A stretch of DNA of 64,000 nt from Fulvimarina uroteuthidis (GCF_034321785.1 NZ_JAXLPB010000004.1:1-64000); one strand, 5' to 3'. Shown: positions 34,459 to 45,148, counted from the stretch's first letter. Translations and numbers: made by a program. Notes: generated from the letters alone by a model not told the origin.

Positions 34459-34476
34459 ATTACAGCCGTGTGACGC
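34459..34476 (-). promoter_or_regulatory. Candidate PHO box upstream of plcP
   Basis: On the minus strand GCGTCAC-N4-CTGTAAT fits the CTGTCAT-N4-CTGTCAT PhoB box with 10 of 14 matches and exact spacing, 56-73 bases before the plcP ATG. The first repeat is weak, so this is only a candidate, made more credible by the role proposed for the operon. Confidence 0.35.
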
Positions 34477-34632
34477 ATCGGCATGAAGGTGTGGAGGACA
34501 GGCAACAGGGGCCGGCGCAAGCGCTCGCCGCCACGCGTTCGGCCCGCTTCGCTCTCGCACGGGACGGTTGGCTTCGGCGCGGCCGGGCGCTATCTGTCGC
34601 GGGGCATGCAGCGAATGAAAGTGGAGCACGAC

Positions 34633-36951
34633 ATGGCCGACAGCACCGATACGGACCGCCTCGCGGAGAGCGATCTCGACAATCAGGCCCTGTTCTTCCA
34701 CAAATATCCCAAGCCCGGCAAACTGGCGATCCAGGCGACCAAGCCGTTGGGCAACCAACGCGATCTCGCCCTCGCCTATTCCCCCGGCGTCGCCGCCCCC
34801 TGCCTGGAAATCGCCAAGGATCCGAGCAAGGCCGCCGACTATACGAGCCGCGCCAATCTCGTCGCCGTCATCTCGAACGGAACGGCCGTCCTCGGCCTCG
34901 GCGACATCGGACCCCTCGCCTCCAAGCCGGTGATGGAGGGCAAGGCCGTCCTGTTCAAGAAATTCGCCGACATCGACGTCTTCGACATCGAGATCGACGC
35001 CCGGGAGATCGACCATGTCTGCGACGTGATCGCGGCGCTCGAGCCGACCTTCGGCGGCATCAATCTGGAGGACATCAAGGCCCCGGAATGTTTCGAGATC
35101 GAGAGCCGGCTGCGCGCGCGCATGAAGATCCCGGTCTTCCACGACGACCAGCACGGCACGGCAATCATCGTCGCGGCCGCCGTGCGCAATGCGCTGATGC
35201 TGTCGAAGAAGGATCTCGCGGACGTCAAGATCGTCGCGTCCGGTGCCGGCGCCGCCTCGCTCGCCTGCCTCAACCTGCTCGTTTCCCTCGGCGCACGGCA
35301 CGAGAACATCCTCGTCACCGACCGCGAGGGCGTGGTCTACGAGGGCCGCAACGAAAGCATGGATCCCTGGAAGGCCAGATATGCGCGCGAAACCGAGAAG
35401 CGCACGCTGGAAGACGCGATCGACGGGGCCGACATCTTTCTCGGTCTGTCGGCGGCTGGCGTCCTGAAGCCGGGGCTGCTCAAGACCATGGCGCGGGATC
35501 CGCTGATCCTGGCGCTCGCCAACCCGACGCCCGAAATCATGCCGGACCTTGCCCGTGAGGTGCGGCCGGACGCGATGATCTGCACCGGCCGGTCGGATTT
35601 CCCGAATCAGGTCAACAACGTCCTCTGCTTCCCCTTCATTTTCCGTGGCGCGCTCGACTGCGGCGCGACGCACATCACCGAAAAGATGAAGATGGCGGCC
35701 GTCGACGCGATCGCGGCGCTGGCGCGCGAAAACGTCAACGAAGTCGCCGCGAAGGCCTACGGGTCGGACACGCCGATCTTCGGCCCCGAATATCTGATCC
35801 CGACGCCGTTCGATCCGCGCCTCATCCTGAAGATCGCCCCAGCCGTCGCCAAAGCCGCCGCCGAGGAGGGTGTCGCCCTTCGGCCCATCGAGGACATGGG
35901 CCAATATCTCGAGACGCTGAACCGCTTCGTCTTCCGCTCCGGCCTCATCATGAAGCCGATCTTCAAGTCCACACAGGACACCAACCATCGCGTGATCTTT
36001 GCCGACGGCGAGGACGAGCGCGTCCTCAGGGCCGCCCAGGTCCTGCTGGAAGACCGGGTCTGCCAGCCCATCCTCATCGGACGCCCGTCCGTCATCGAGA
36101 CCCGCCTCGAACGCTTCGGGCTGACGGCGAAGGCCGGCACCGATTTCCAGATCGTCGATCCGTCGGACGATCCGCGTTACCGAGACTATGTCGATGCCTA
36201 TCTGGACAAGGTCGGACGCAAGGGCATCACGCCCGATTCGGCCCGCACCATCATGCGCACCAATTCGACGGTGATCGCCGCGATCGCGGTGACCCGCGGT
36301 GAGGCCGACGCGATGATCTGCGGCCTCGAAGGCCGCTTCCCGCACCATGTCCGCGATATCGGCCAGGTCATCGGTCTCGATCACGGCGTCAAGCGCTTCG
36401 CCGCGCTCAGCGTGCTGATCTCGCAAAGCGGCACCAAGTTCTTCGTCGATACCTACGTGCAGCGGCATCCGAGCGCCGAGGATATCGCCGAGATGACGAT
36501 TTTGGCGGCCGACGAGATCAAGCGCTTCGGCATCGCGCCGAAGGCGGCGCTGGTCTCGCACTCCAATTTCGGCTCCGACGACACCGAGGATACGCGCAAG
36601 CTGCGCAAGGCGCTCGCCATCATCCGCAACGAACGGCCCGATCTGGAGATCGACGGGGAGATGCACGGGGACGCGGCCCTCAATCCGGCGGTTCGTGAAC
36701 GCTCCATGCCGGCCTCCACCCTGACGGGCGAGGCCAATCTCCTGGTCTTCCCGACGCTGGACGCGGCCAACATCACGCTCAACGTCGTCAAGACGATGCT
36801 GGACGCGCTGCATGTCGGCCCGATCCTCTTGGGAACCAACTCGCCCGCGCATATCCTGACGCCGTCCGTCACCTCGCGCGGCGTCGTCAACATGGCCGCG
36901 ATCGCCGCCGCCCAGGTGGTTCAGAACGAGCGCGGCGAAGACGCCGGCTGA
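34633..36951 (+). CDS. maeB: NADP-dependent malic enzyme with C-terminal phosphotransacetylase-like domain
   Basis: This 772-residue MaeB-type enzyme converts malate to pyruvate and CO2 with NADP. The N-terminal malic domain (about 15-430) has YSPGVAAPCLEIA, FHDDQHGTA, ANPTPEIMPD and GRSDFPNQVNNVL. The C-terminal half (about 440-770) is the phosphotransacetylase-like domain that regulates but does not catalyse acetyl transfer. The start is the ATG at 34633 with GGAG seven bases upstream. It diverges from plcP. Confidence 0.95.
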   Translation: MADSTDTDRLAESDLDNQALFFHKYPKPGKLAIQATKPLGNQRDLALAYSPGVAAPCLEIAKDPSKAADYTSRANLVAVISNGTAVLGLGDIGPLASKPVMEGKAVLFKKFADIDVFDIEIDAREIDHVCDVIAALEPTFGGINLEDIKAPECFEIESRLRARMKIPVFHDDQHGTAIIVAAAVRNALMLSKKDLADVKIVASGAGAASLACLNLLVSLGARHENILVTDREGVVYEGRNESMDPWKARYARETEKRTLEDAIDGADIFLGLSAAGVLKPGLLKTMARDPLILALANPTPEIMPDLAREVRPDAMICTGRSDFPNQVNNVLCFPFIFRGALDCGATHITEKMKMAAVDAIAALARENVNEVAAKAYGSDTPIFGPEYLIPTPFDPRLILKIAPAVAKAAAEEGVALRPIEDMGQYLETLNRFVFRSGLIMKPIFKSTQDTNHRVIFADGEDERVLRAAQVLLEDRVCQPILIGRPSVIETRLERFGLTAKAGTDFQIVDPSDDPRYRDYVDAYLDKVGRKGITPDSARTIMRTNSTVIAAIAVTRGEADAMICGLEGRFPHHVRDIGQVIGLDHGVKRFAALSVLISQSGTKFFVDTYVQRHPSAEDIAEMTILAADEIKRFGIAPKAALVSHSNFGSDDTEDTRKLRKALAIIRNERPDLEIDGEMHGDAALNPAVRERSMPASTLTGEANLLVFPTLDAANITLNVVKTMLDALHVGPILLGTNSPAHILTPSVTSRGVVNMAAIAAAQVVQNERGEDAG

Positions 36952-37243
36952 ACGCCGAAACCCGTGTCCGGTTACGCCGGCCGGACAGCGTCCGTGCGCT
37001 ATCGGCCAGGCAGATCCCGCGCCCGGTCTTGCGCCGGCGCGCGGGGGAAATTCCGCAGGATCGGGGTCCCGGCTCCCGTGAAGTTTACGACATGTGTGCG
37101 TATTTACCGTGTCGCGCGCTTAGTCTTGCGTCCGGTTTCGTGTAGGGTACGAAGACCTTATTGCGCGGGACGGGGCAATCGGTCCCGCCTGCCCGCCTCT
37201 TTCGGATCGGCTCCGCCGGGCCTCTCTTATTCTATGGTGAACC

Positions 37244-38017
37244 ATGGCCCTGGCCTTGACCTGCGTCCGTCTGATTCCCCGCCTGCTGCTTGCAGGCAGC
37301 GTCCTTGTGGCGGGCCTGGCCCCGATGACGCCGACGCCCGTGCGGGCGCAGTCGCTTCTGGAACAATTGTTCGGGCCTCCGACGGTGGAGCACCGCCGCA
37401 AGATCCGCCAGAGCGCACCGCGCAAGACCTACAAGCGCAAGGCCGTGCGCCAGAAAAGGTCCGCCAGACGGTCCGCCGCCCCGCGTTCGAGCCGGTCGGC
37501 GAGCCGCGGCGCGGGCGCCGCGCCCGCCGGATCGAGCTACACCTACCGGACCCTGTGCGTGCGCAAGGCCGACGGCTATTTCTTCCCGGTCAGCTTCTCG
37601 ACGACGACGACCTATTTCGATCGCGATCTCGAAGCATGCGAGGCGCGTTGCCCGGGAACCGAGGTCGACCTGTATTTCCACCGCGTGCTTCGCGAAGAGG
37701 CCGAGCAGATGGTGAGCCATACGACCGGCAAGGACTATACCGATCTCGCGACCGCCTTCGCCTACAAGACCGAAGGCGTCGATGCGGTCGCGGCGAAGGC
37801 GTGCGAATTGAAGCCGGAGCCCGCCCCGGGCATGCGGATTGCCGAGGATCTCGGCGATCTGCCCTTCGTCTCGCCGATCCCCATTCCGGTCGGACGCCCC
37901 GATCTGGAATCGATCCTCGTCAGCGAACTTCGGGACGGCGATCAGGCGCTGGCCGAGGTCTCGGGACGCCCGAAGCCTATCCGCCAAGTCGGGCCACGGT
38001 TCTTTCCCGACCAATGA
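37244..38017 (+). CDS. Exported DUF2865 protein
   Basis: This 257-residue protein has a signal peptide (cleavage near VRA-QS, residue 35), a Lys/Arg/Ser-rich linker, then a DUF2865 domain from about residue 98 with YRTLCVRKADGYFFPVSFSTTT, a CEARCPGTEVDLYF pair of cysteines and a C-terminal tail. DUF2865 is common in Hyphomicrobiales and its function is unknown; the cysteines may form a disulfide in the periplasm. Its 3' end overlaps the convergent gltX by 41 bases. Confidence 0.86.
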   Translation: MALALTCVRLIPRLLLAGSVLVAGLAPMTPTPVRAQSLLEQLFGPPTVEHRRKIRQSAPRKTYKRKAVRQKRSARRSAAPRSSRSASRGAGAAPAGSSYTYRTLCVRKADGYFFPVSFSTTTTYFDRDLEACEARCPGTEVDLYFHRVLREEAEQMVSHTTGKDYTDLATAFAYKTEGVDAVAAKACELKPEPAPGMRIAEDLGDLPFVSPIPIPVGRPDLESILVSELRDGDQALAEVSGRPKPIRQVGPRFFPDQ

Positions 38018-39353
38018 GCGGCAGCAGGCCGGCCAGTTCCGGGCCGTGATCGAGACCGGTCAGGGCCAGGCGAAGCGGCATGAACAAGGACCTGCCCTTG
38101 CGTCCGGTCCTGTCCTTCAGAATGCCCGTCCAGGTCTTCCACGTGGTGGAATCGAGGTCACCCTGCGGCAGCGCATCGCGCGCGGCCGCGAGAAACGCCC
38201 GGTCCTCCTCGTTGCCTTCCACCGCGCCGACGCCGTCGCCATAGACGATATCGCGCCAGACGGCGGCATCGCGCACCCGTGCGCAGTTGGCCTTCACCGC
38301 TTCCCAGAACGCTTCGGCGTCCTCCTGTGGCACGCCCAGTTCGAAGAGCCGGTCTCGCGCGGCCTCGAACGCCATCGAATGCACCAGTTCCTCGTTCAGC
38401 CGGTCGAGTTCGGCGGGATCGAACTTCGAGGCCGACGCCGACACCTCGTCGAGGACGACCCGCGCGGCCAGCGCGTCGAGATCCGCCACCGCCTCGATCG
38501 CCCCCGACATGCCGACAAGGGTCGCAAGCGAGGCGACCGCCATGGGCTCGTAACCGTCTTCGGCCAGTTGCCGGATCGACAGGGCCCCGGTCCGCTTGGA
38601 CAGCCCCTCCCCGCCGATCGTCGTGATCAGGTTGTGGTGGCCGAAACGCGGCACGGCGAGCCCGAGCGCCTCGAAGATCGGGATCTGGACCCCCGTATTC
38701 GTCACGTGATCGTCGCCGCGGATGACGTCGCTGATGCCGAGATCCCCATCGTCGACGATCGACGGCAGGGTGTAGAGATAGCTCCCGTCCCCGCGGATCA
38801 GCACCGGATCGGAAAGCGAGGCGAGATCCACCGTCTGGGGTCCGCGAACGAGATCGTGCCAATGGATCTCGGTCCGCCGGGTGACGGCGGGATCGCCGTC
38901 ATGGTTCGGCAGGAGAAAGCGCCAGTGAGGGGTGCGTCCTTCCGCCTCCAGCGCCTGCTTCTCGTCGTCCGAAAGGCGCAGCGCCTCGCGTCCGTAGATC
39001 GGAGGCAGACCGCGGGCGGCCAGCCGCTTGCGCTTGCGGTCGAGTTCGTCCGCGCTCTCGTAGCAGGGATAGAGCAGGCCGAGGCGCTTCAGGCGCGCCG
39101 TCGCGGCATCGTAGAGGTGCGTGCGCTCGGACTGGCGCACCACGCGGTCCGTCTCGATCCCGATCCATGCCAGGTCGGTCTCGATCCGATCGGCGAACTG
39201 GCGCGTCGAGCGCTCCCGGTCGGTATCGTCGAACCGGAGCACGAACGCACCGCCGCAATTCCTGGCGTAGAGGAAATTGAACAGGGCGGTGCGCAGATTG
39301 CCGATATGGATGTAACCGGTCGGGGACGGCGCGAAGCGGAGCGTTGGGGTCAT
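37977..39353 (-). CDS. gltX: Glutamyl-tRNA synthetase
   Basis: This 458-residue class I synthetase charges tRNA-Glu (and in alphaproteobacteria often tRNA-Gln before amidation). HIGH-type motif PSPTGYIHIGNLRTA is near residues 10-24, and the KMSKS-like loop is GLSKRTG. The size fits the short alphaproteobacterial GltX2-type. The ATG before TPTLRF is used. The gene shares 41 bases at its 3' end with DUF2865. Confidence 0.94.
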   Translation of the reverse strand: MTPTLRFAPSPTGYIHIGNLRTALFNFLYARNCGGAFVLRFDDTDRERSTRQFADRIETDLAWIGIETDRVVRQSERTHLYDAATARLKRLGLLYPCYESADELDRKRKRLAARGLPPIYGREALRLSDDEKQALEAEGRTPHWRFLLPNHDGDPAVTRRTEIHWHDLVRGPQTVDLASLSDPVLIRGDGSYLYTLPSIVDDGDLGISDVIRGDDHVTNTGVQIPIFEALGLAVPRFGHHNLITTIGGEGLSKRTGALSIRQLAEDGYEPMAVASLATLVGMSGAIEAVADLDALAARVVLDEVSASASKFDPAELDRLNEELVHSMAFEAARDRLFELGVPQEDAEAFWEAVKANCARVRDAAVWRDIVYGDGVGAVEGNEEDRAFLAAARDALPQGDLDSTTWKTWTGILKDRTGRKGRSLFMPLRLALTGLDHGPELAGLLPLIGRERTVARLGG

Positions 39354-39463
39354 GGCGTCGGCGATTACAGAATTCGGCGATTTGGCGCAATCGCGCGCGC
39401 TCCAGCATTGTCGAAAGCCGGTCGGCGAGCAGATAGGGGGACACCCCTCGTCGGAGCCCATTC

Positions 39464-40210
39464 ATGATCGACCTGAACTATGTCACGCAATTCGTCAGGA
39501 ACCGGATCGAACTGAAGGTCGTGATCGCGATCCTCGTCGCCGCCTTCGGCGTCTGGGTGTTCGTGATCGTCGCGGGAGAGGTCCTGGAGGGCGACACGCA
39601 GGGGCTCGACCAGGACATCCTCCTGTTGCTGCGCAGCGCCAGCGATCCGAACGATCCGCTGGGGCCGCCATGGGTCGAGGTTCTGGGTCGGGACATGACG
39701 GCGCTCGGCGGAACCGGCATCCTGATCATGGTGACGGCGTTTTCCGCTCTCTATCTCTCCATGCTGGGCAAGGGCCGCACCGCGCTCATCGTGCTTGCGG
39801 CGATCGCATCGGGCTTTGCCATGAGCCAGCTCCTGAAATGGGGCTTCTCGCGCCCGCGCCCCGATCTCGTTCCGCACGGCACGTTCGCCTATACGGCCAG
39901 CTTTCCGAGCGGGCATGCGATGATGTCGGCGGTGACCTATCTCACCCTCGCTATCCTGACGTCCCGTGTCGAGCCGAAACCGCGCGTGCGGATCTTTCTC
40001 GTGACCTGCGCCGTCATCCTGACGCTTCTCGTCGGCATCAGCCGGGTCTATCTCGCCGTGCACTGGCCGACCGACGTTCTGGCGGGGTGGACGATCGGAT
40101 CGGCCTGGGCGATCGGCTGGTGGTTCGTCGCCCGCTGGCTGACGGGCCCGGCGGTGATCCATGCGGAACCGTCCGACCACGCACGGGAACGGTCCCGTCC
40201 GCCATCCTGA
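39464..40210 (+). CDS. PAP2-family membrane phosphatase
   Basis: This 248-residue membrane protein has about five hydrophobic segments and all three PAP2 motifs: KWGFSRPRPD, PSGHA and SRVYLAVHWPTD. Such enzymes hydrolyse phosphatidate, undecaprenyl diphosphate or related lipid phosphates in the periplasm; the specific lipid is unknown. The gene diverges from gltX with a gap of 110 bases and stands alone. Confidence 0.9.
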   Translation: MIDLNYVTQFVRNRIELKVVIAILVAAFGVWVFVIVAGEVLEGDTQGLDQDILLLLRSASDPNDPLGPPWVEVLGRDMTALGGTGILIMVTAFSALYLSMLGKGRTALIVLAAIASGFAMSQLLKWGFSRPRPDLVPHGTFAYTASFPSGHAMMSAVTYLTLAILTSRVEPKPRVRIFLVTCAVILTLLVGISRVYLAVHWPTDVLAGWTIGSAWAIGWWFVARWLTGPAVIHAEPSDHARERSRPPS

Positions 40211-40664
40211 GCGCGGGCGGTCCACGCGCTTTCCCAGTGCGAAGCGAGCGTGCCGAAGAGAACCGATTCGCGGGCGCTGGGTGCCGGTGCGCGATCGCCC
40301 GCATCGTTCACGGTCGGGATCGGCTCGCCCTCACGGCTCGCGCACCATTCGAGCGTGCGCACGCGGTCGAAAACCTGTGCGCAACGGCGCTCCGCGAAAG
40401 GGGCGATTTCGCCCTTTCCACGTGCATTGCAGCGCCATTCCGGCATCTCGACCCGCGATGCCGTGGCGAAATGCCGTACCCCGATCGACGTGGCGGCGGA
40501 TCGTGAAACTTCGCGCTTGCAACCGGGCAGTTGCTATGGAATGCATCATCCCACGAACATGCCTTGAAAACTTTCAAGGTCGCCATGACCGAGCGCGGCG
40601 TTCCTGACAGAACGAGCAAGCCGCCGTTCGAAACGATCAGCACGCTTCAAGAAGACGGGCGCGA
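40211..40664 (+). other. 454-base gap upstream of the liv operon
   Basis: Open frames in this gap have shadow-like arginine/serine composition and no ribosome sites. The likely contents are the end of the PAP2 transcript and the liv promoter; a palindrome at 40562-40579 is listed separately. Confidence 0.5.
40562..40579. repeat. Palindrome CCTTGAAA-N2-TTTCAAGG before livH
   Basis: The perfect 8-base inverted repeat with a two-base centre lies 86 bases before the livH start. The symmetry suits a dimeric regulator such as a Lrp/LysR-type protein, but no known operator is matched. Confidence 0.5.
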
Positions 40665-41582
<918 letters not shown>

Positions 41583-41587
41583 TAAGG

Positions 41588-43045
41588 ATGGCAACGACGA
41601 CCCCACCCACCGCCTCGAACCGTCCCGAGGGCGCCGAACTCGAGAGCGAAGCGCGCCGCGACGCAATGCGGGGCGAGCCGCCCTTCACCGAGACGCCGGC
41701 CGAGGATTCGCGCCTCGTGCGCTCGCTGAAGGAGGCCGGCATCACGGCGACGCTCGTCGGGGCGCTGACGATCTTCTTCTTCGTCTTCCGCACCGACATC
41801 GCCACCGGCGGCCTGGATCTCACCTTGCGGCCGGGTCTCTGGTTCGCATGGATCGGCGTCGCCTTCGTCGGCCGGTTCCTTCTGTCCTTCTTCATCTTCC
41901 GCGCGTCCTCGCCGATCACGAGCTATTTCAAGCGCCCCGCGACGGGTCGCAAACCCCTGCCCATCGGCAAGGTCTTTGGCATCGTGATGCTGCTCGTGGC
42001 GATCTTCCTGCCGTTCCTGCTCGACCAGTTCCTGCCGCGCCAGAACCGCTATCTCCTCGACCTGGCGATCCTCATCCTCACCTATGTCATGCTCGGATGG
42101 GGGCTCAACATCGTCGTCGGCCTCGCCGGCCTCCTCGATCTGGGCTATGTCGCCTTCTATGCCGTCGGCGCCTATTCCTTCGCGCTGCTGTCGACGAATT
42201 TCGGCCTCGGCTTCTGGGTCTGCTTGCCGATGGCCGGTCTCTTCGCAGCGCTCTGGGGCGTGATGCTCGGCTTTCCCGTGCTCCGGCTTCGCGGCGACTA
42301 TCTGGCGATCGTGACGCTGGCCTTCGGCGAGATCATCCGCGTCGTGCTGCTCAACTGGTACGAATTCACCGGCGGTCCGAACGGCCTGCTCGGCATTCCG
42401 AAGCCGACGCTCTTCGGCCTCGAATTCAATCGTGGCGAGGGCGGCTTCGCCGACTATTTCGGCCTCGAATACAGCCCCGTCCAGCGCTTCGTCTTCCTCT
42501 ACTACATCATTCTGGCGCTGGCGCTGTTCACCAATTTCGTCACCATGCGGATGCGCAAGCTGCCCGTGGGCCGAGCCTGGGAAGCGTTGCGCGAGGACGA
42601 GATCGCCTGCCGCGCGCTCGGAATCAACACGGTCAACGTCAAGCTGACGGCCTTTGCGACCGGCGCGATGTTCGGCGGGTTCGCAGGCTCGTTCTTCGCG
42701 ACGCGCCAGGGCTTCATCTCGCCCGAGAGCTTCACCTTCATCGAATCGGCGATCATCCTCGCGATCGTGGTCCTGGGGGGCCTCGGCTCGCAGCTCGGCG
42801 TCGTCATCGCCTCCGTGGTGATGATCGGCGGCATCGAGCTCCTGCGGAACCTCACGATCCTCGAGGCGGTGTTCGGCGCGGGCTTCGACCCGACCCAGTA
42901 CCGCATGCTGATCTTCGGTCTCGCCATGGTCGCGATCATGGTCTGGAAGCCGAGAGGCCTCATTTCGACCCGTGTTCCATCCGTGTTCTACAAGGAAAAG
43001 AAGAAGATCGGCGCAGACCTCGTCAGCCAGGGCGAGGGCCACTGA
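41588..43045 (+). CDS. livM: Branched-chain amino-acid ABC permease LivM
   Basis: This 485-residue permease has about ten membrane segments and LivM marks such as GYVAFYAVGAYSFALL, LRLRGDYLAIVTLAFGEIIR and FAGSFFATRQGFISPESF. It is longer than many LivM proteins because of a hydrophilic N-terminal 45 residues and an extra N-terminal membrane pair (about 50-115). It pairs with LivH. ATG at 41588. Confidence 0.94.
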   Translation: MATTTPPTASNRPEGAELESEARRDAMRGEPPFTETPAEDSRLVRSLKEAGITATLVGALTIFFFVFRTDIATGGLDLTLRPGLWFAWIGVAFVGRFLLSFFIFRASSPITSYFKRPATGRKPLPIGKVFGIVMLLVAIFLPFLLDQFLPRQNRYLLDLAILILTYVMLGWGLNIVVGLAGLLDLGYVAFYAVGAYSFALLSTNFGLGFWVCLPMAGLFAALWGVMLGFPVLRLRGDYLAIVTLAFGEIIRVVLLNWYEFTGGPNGLLGIPKPTLFGLEFNRGEGGFADYFGLEYSPVQRFVFLYYIILALALFTNFVTMRMRKLPVGRAWEALREDEIACRALGINTVNVKLTAFATGAMFGGFAGSFFATRQGFISPESFTFIESAIILAIVVLGGLGSQLGVVIASVVMIGGIELLRNLTILEAVFGAGFDPTQYRMLIFGLAMVAIMVWKPRGLISTRVPSVFYKEKKKIGADLVSQGEGH

Positions 43046-43047
43046 TC

Positions 43048-44052
43048 ATGTCGAACCCCATGCCAGACACACATATGACGCCCGCATCCCATGCCCGCTG
43101 GACCGAGGATCCGGTCCTGTCGGTCGAGCACCTCACCATGCGGTTCGGCGGCCTCGTTGCGATCGACGACCTGTCCTTCACGGTCGGACGCGGCGACATC
43201 ACCGCGCTCATCGGCCCGAACGGCGCCGGCAAGACGACGGTCTTCAACTGCGTCACCGGCTTCTACCAGCCGACCGAAGGCCGCATCGTCCTCAGGCGGG
43301 GCACAAAGCCCAGCGATGAGACGATCCGCGACCTGACCCTGTCGGGCCGGCAGTACAGCCGCGACGGCGAGAACGGCGTCTTCCTCCTCGAGCGGATGAA
43401 CGATTTTCGCATCACGGCGAAGGCCGGCGTTGCGCGAACCTTCCAGAACATCCGTCTGTTCGGCGGCATGACGGTGCTGGAGAATCTTCTCGTCGCCCAG
43501 CACAACCATCTGATGCGGGCGTCGGGCTATACGGTCGGCGGTCTTTTCGGCCTGCCCGGCTACACGAAGGCCGCGCGCCTTGCCAAGGAGAAGGCGATCG
43601 CCTGGCTCGATCGCATCATGCTGCTCGACCGGGCCGACGATCCGGCCGCCGATCTGTCCTATGGCGACCAGCGCCGGCTGGAAATCGCGCGCGCCATGTG
43701 CACAAATCCCCGGCTCCTGTGCCTCGACGAGCCGGCCGCGGGCCTCAACCCGCGCGAATCGGCCGAACTGAACGATCTGCTTCGCTCGATCCGCGATCTG
43801 GACGGCGTTTCGATCCTGCTCATCGAGCACGATATGGGCGTCGTGATGGAAATCTCCGACCACATCATCGTTCTCGACTACGGCAAGAAGATCGCCGACG
43901 GGGGTCCACGCGCCGTGCGCGAGGATCCCAAGGTGATCGCAGCCTATCTCGGCGTCGACGACGAGGAGGTGGCGGAGGTCGAGGAAGATCTCAACCGAAA
44001 CGATTCCCAGCCAGCGGCGAACGAGACGCTTGCCGACGGAGGCCGGACATGA
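43048..44052 (+). CDS. livG: Branched-chain amino-acid ABC ATPase LivG
   Basis: This 334-residue ATPase has Walker A GPNGAGKT, the LivG-type LSYGDQRRLEIAR signature and Walker B LLCLDEPAAGLNP. About 40 residues are inserted between Walker A and the Q-loop, and the last 25 are an acidic tail; both explain the extra length over E. coli LivG (255 aa). Its stop overlaps the livF start by four bases. Confidence 0.95.
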   Translation: MSNPMPDTHMTPASHARWTEDPVLSVEHLTMRFGGLVAIDDLSFTVGRGDITALIGPNGAGKTTVFNCVTGFYQPTEGRIVLRRGTKPSDETIRDLTLSGRQYSRDGENGVFLLERMNDFRITAKAGVARTFQNIRLFGGMTVLENLLVAQHNHLMRASGYTVGGLFGLPGYTKAARLAKEKAIAWLDRIMLLDRADDPAADLSYGDQRRLEIARAMCTNPRLLCLDEPAAGLNPRESAELNDLLRSIRDLDGVSILLIEHDMGVVMEISDHIIVLDYGKKIADGGPRAVREDPKVIAAYLGVDDEEVAEVEEDLNRNDSQPAANETLADGGRT

Positions 44053-44801
44053 GCGCCGCAATCCATGCCAGCGACAGCCGCGAACTGATGCTTCAGATCC
44101 GCGGCGTCGAGACGTTCTACGGCAAGATCCAGGCCCTGCGCGGCGTCGATGTCGACGTCTATGCCGGCGAGATCGTCACCCTGATCGGCGCCAACGGCGC
44201 CGGCAAGTCGACGCTTATGATGACGATCTGCGGCTCGCCGCAGGCGCGCAACGGGCAGATCATCTATCGCGGCGACGACATCACCCGGTTGCCCACGCAC
44301 GACATCATGTCCCGCTCCATCGCCCAGTCGCCGGAGGGGCGGCGCATCTTCTCGCGCATGACGGTGATGGAAAACCTGCAGATGGGCGCGATCCTCGAGG
44401 ATCCGAAGCATTTCCAGTCGGACCTCGACAAGATGTTCGAGCTGTTTCCGCGCCTCAAGGAGCGCCGCAACCAGCGTGGCGGAACCCTGTCGGGCGGCGA
44501 ACAGCAGATGCTCGCCATTGGCCGGGCGCTGATGAGCCGGCCGAAGCTCCTGCTTCTGGACGAGCCCTCGCTCGGGCTGGCGCCACTCATCGTCAAGCAG
44601 ATCTTCAACGCCATCGGCGAACTCAATCGCAAGGAGGGCCTGACCGTCTTCCTCGTCGAGCAGAACGCGTTCAACGCGCTGCGCCTCGCCCATCGCGGCT
44701 ACGTGATGGTCAACGGCTCGATCACCATGACCGGCACCGGCAAGGAACTCCTGTCGCGTGAAGAGGTTCGCAGCGCCTATCTCGAGGGAGGAGCCCACTG
44801 A
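44049..44801 (+). CDS. livF: Branched-chain amino-acid ABC ATPase LivF
   Basis: This 250-residue ATPase has Walker A GANGAGKST, signature LSGGEQQMLAIGRALM and Walker B LLLLDEPSLGLAP. It acts with LivG as the ATPase dimer. The start overlaps the livG stop (ATGA) and its last base is the first base of the next ATG. Confidence 0.96.
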   Translation: MSAAIHASDSRELMLQIRGVETFYGKIQALRGVDVDVYAGEIVTLIGANGAGKSTLMMTICGSPQARNGQIIYRGDDITRLPTHDIMSRSIAQSPEGRRIFSRMTVMENLQMGAILEDPKHFQSDLDKMFELFPRLKERRNQRGGTLSGGEQQMLAIGRALMSRPKLLLLDEPSLGLAPLIVKQIFNAIGELNRKEGLTVFLVEQNAFNALRLAHRGYVMVNGSITMTGTGKELLSREEVRSAYLEGGAH

Positions 44802-45148
44802 TGGAAGCGGAAATGGGTCTGCTCTGGGAAGTCTCGGCCGTCGAATTCGTCTTCGTCACCGTCGTCCTCGGCGGTGGCGGCGCCTATGCGATCGGCCGTT
44901 CGACCGCGCTCGGCTGGAGTGGCTGGGGGCTGATGGCCTTCTACGTCTTTCTCCTGACGCTGGCGGTCCGGTTCATTCACTTCAGCCTGTTCGACGGCAC
45001 GTTCTTCCTGCCGTTCGAGACCCTTTGGACGGCGGTCTATTACGCCCTCATCGACTATGTGGTCCTGTTCGCGATCGCGGCCCTGGGGCGAACCTTCGTC
45101 CGCAACCGTCAGATGGCGCGACAGTATGGATTTCTGAACGCAAGTTGA
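44801..45148 (+). CDS. Small membrane protein of the liv operon
   Basis: This 115-residue protein has three to four hydrophobic segments (about 14-32, 38-58, 70-95) and the pattern VRFIHFSLFDGTFF. It sits between livF and livJ, with a one-base overlap, and is conserved at this position in other Hyphomicrobiales (possibly the family listed as DUF6867; from memory). It may modulate the transporter, but no function is known. Confidence 0.82.
   Translation: MEAEMGLLWEVSAVEFVFVTVVLGGGGAYAIGRSTALGWSGWGLMAFYVFLLTLAVRFIHFSLFDGTFFLPFETLWTAVYYALIDYVVLFAIAALGRTFVRNRQMARQYGFLNAS

Noticed and set aside
33571..36852. Long upstream extension of the glycosyltransferase frame to 1450 residues
   Set aside because: It overlaps plcP and runs antisense to maeB. 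The ATGA start at 33570 gives the normal family length.
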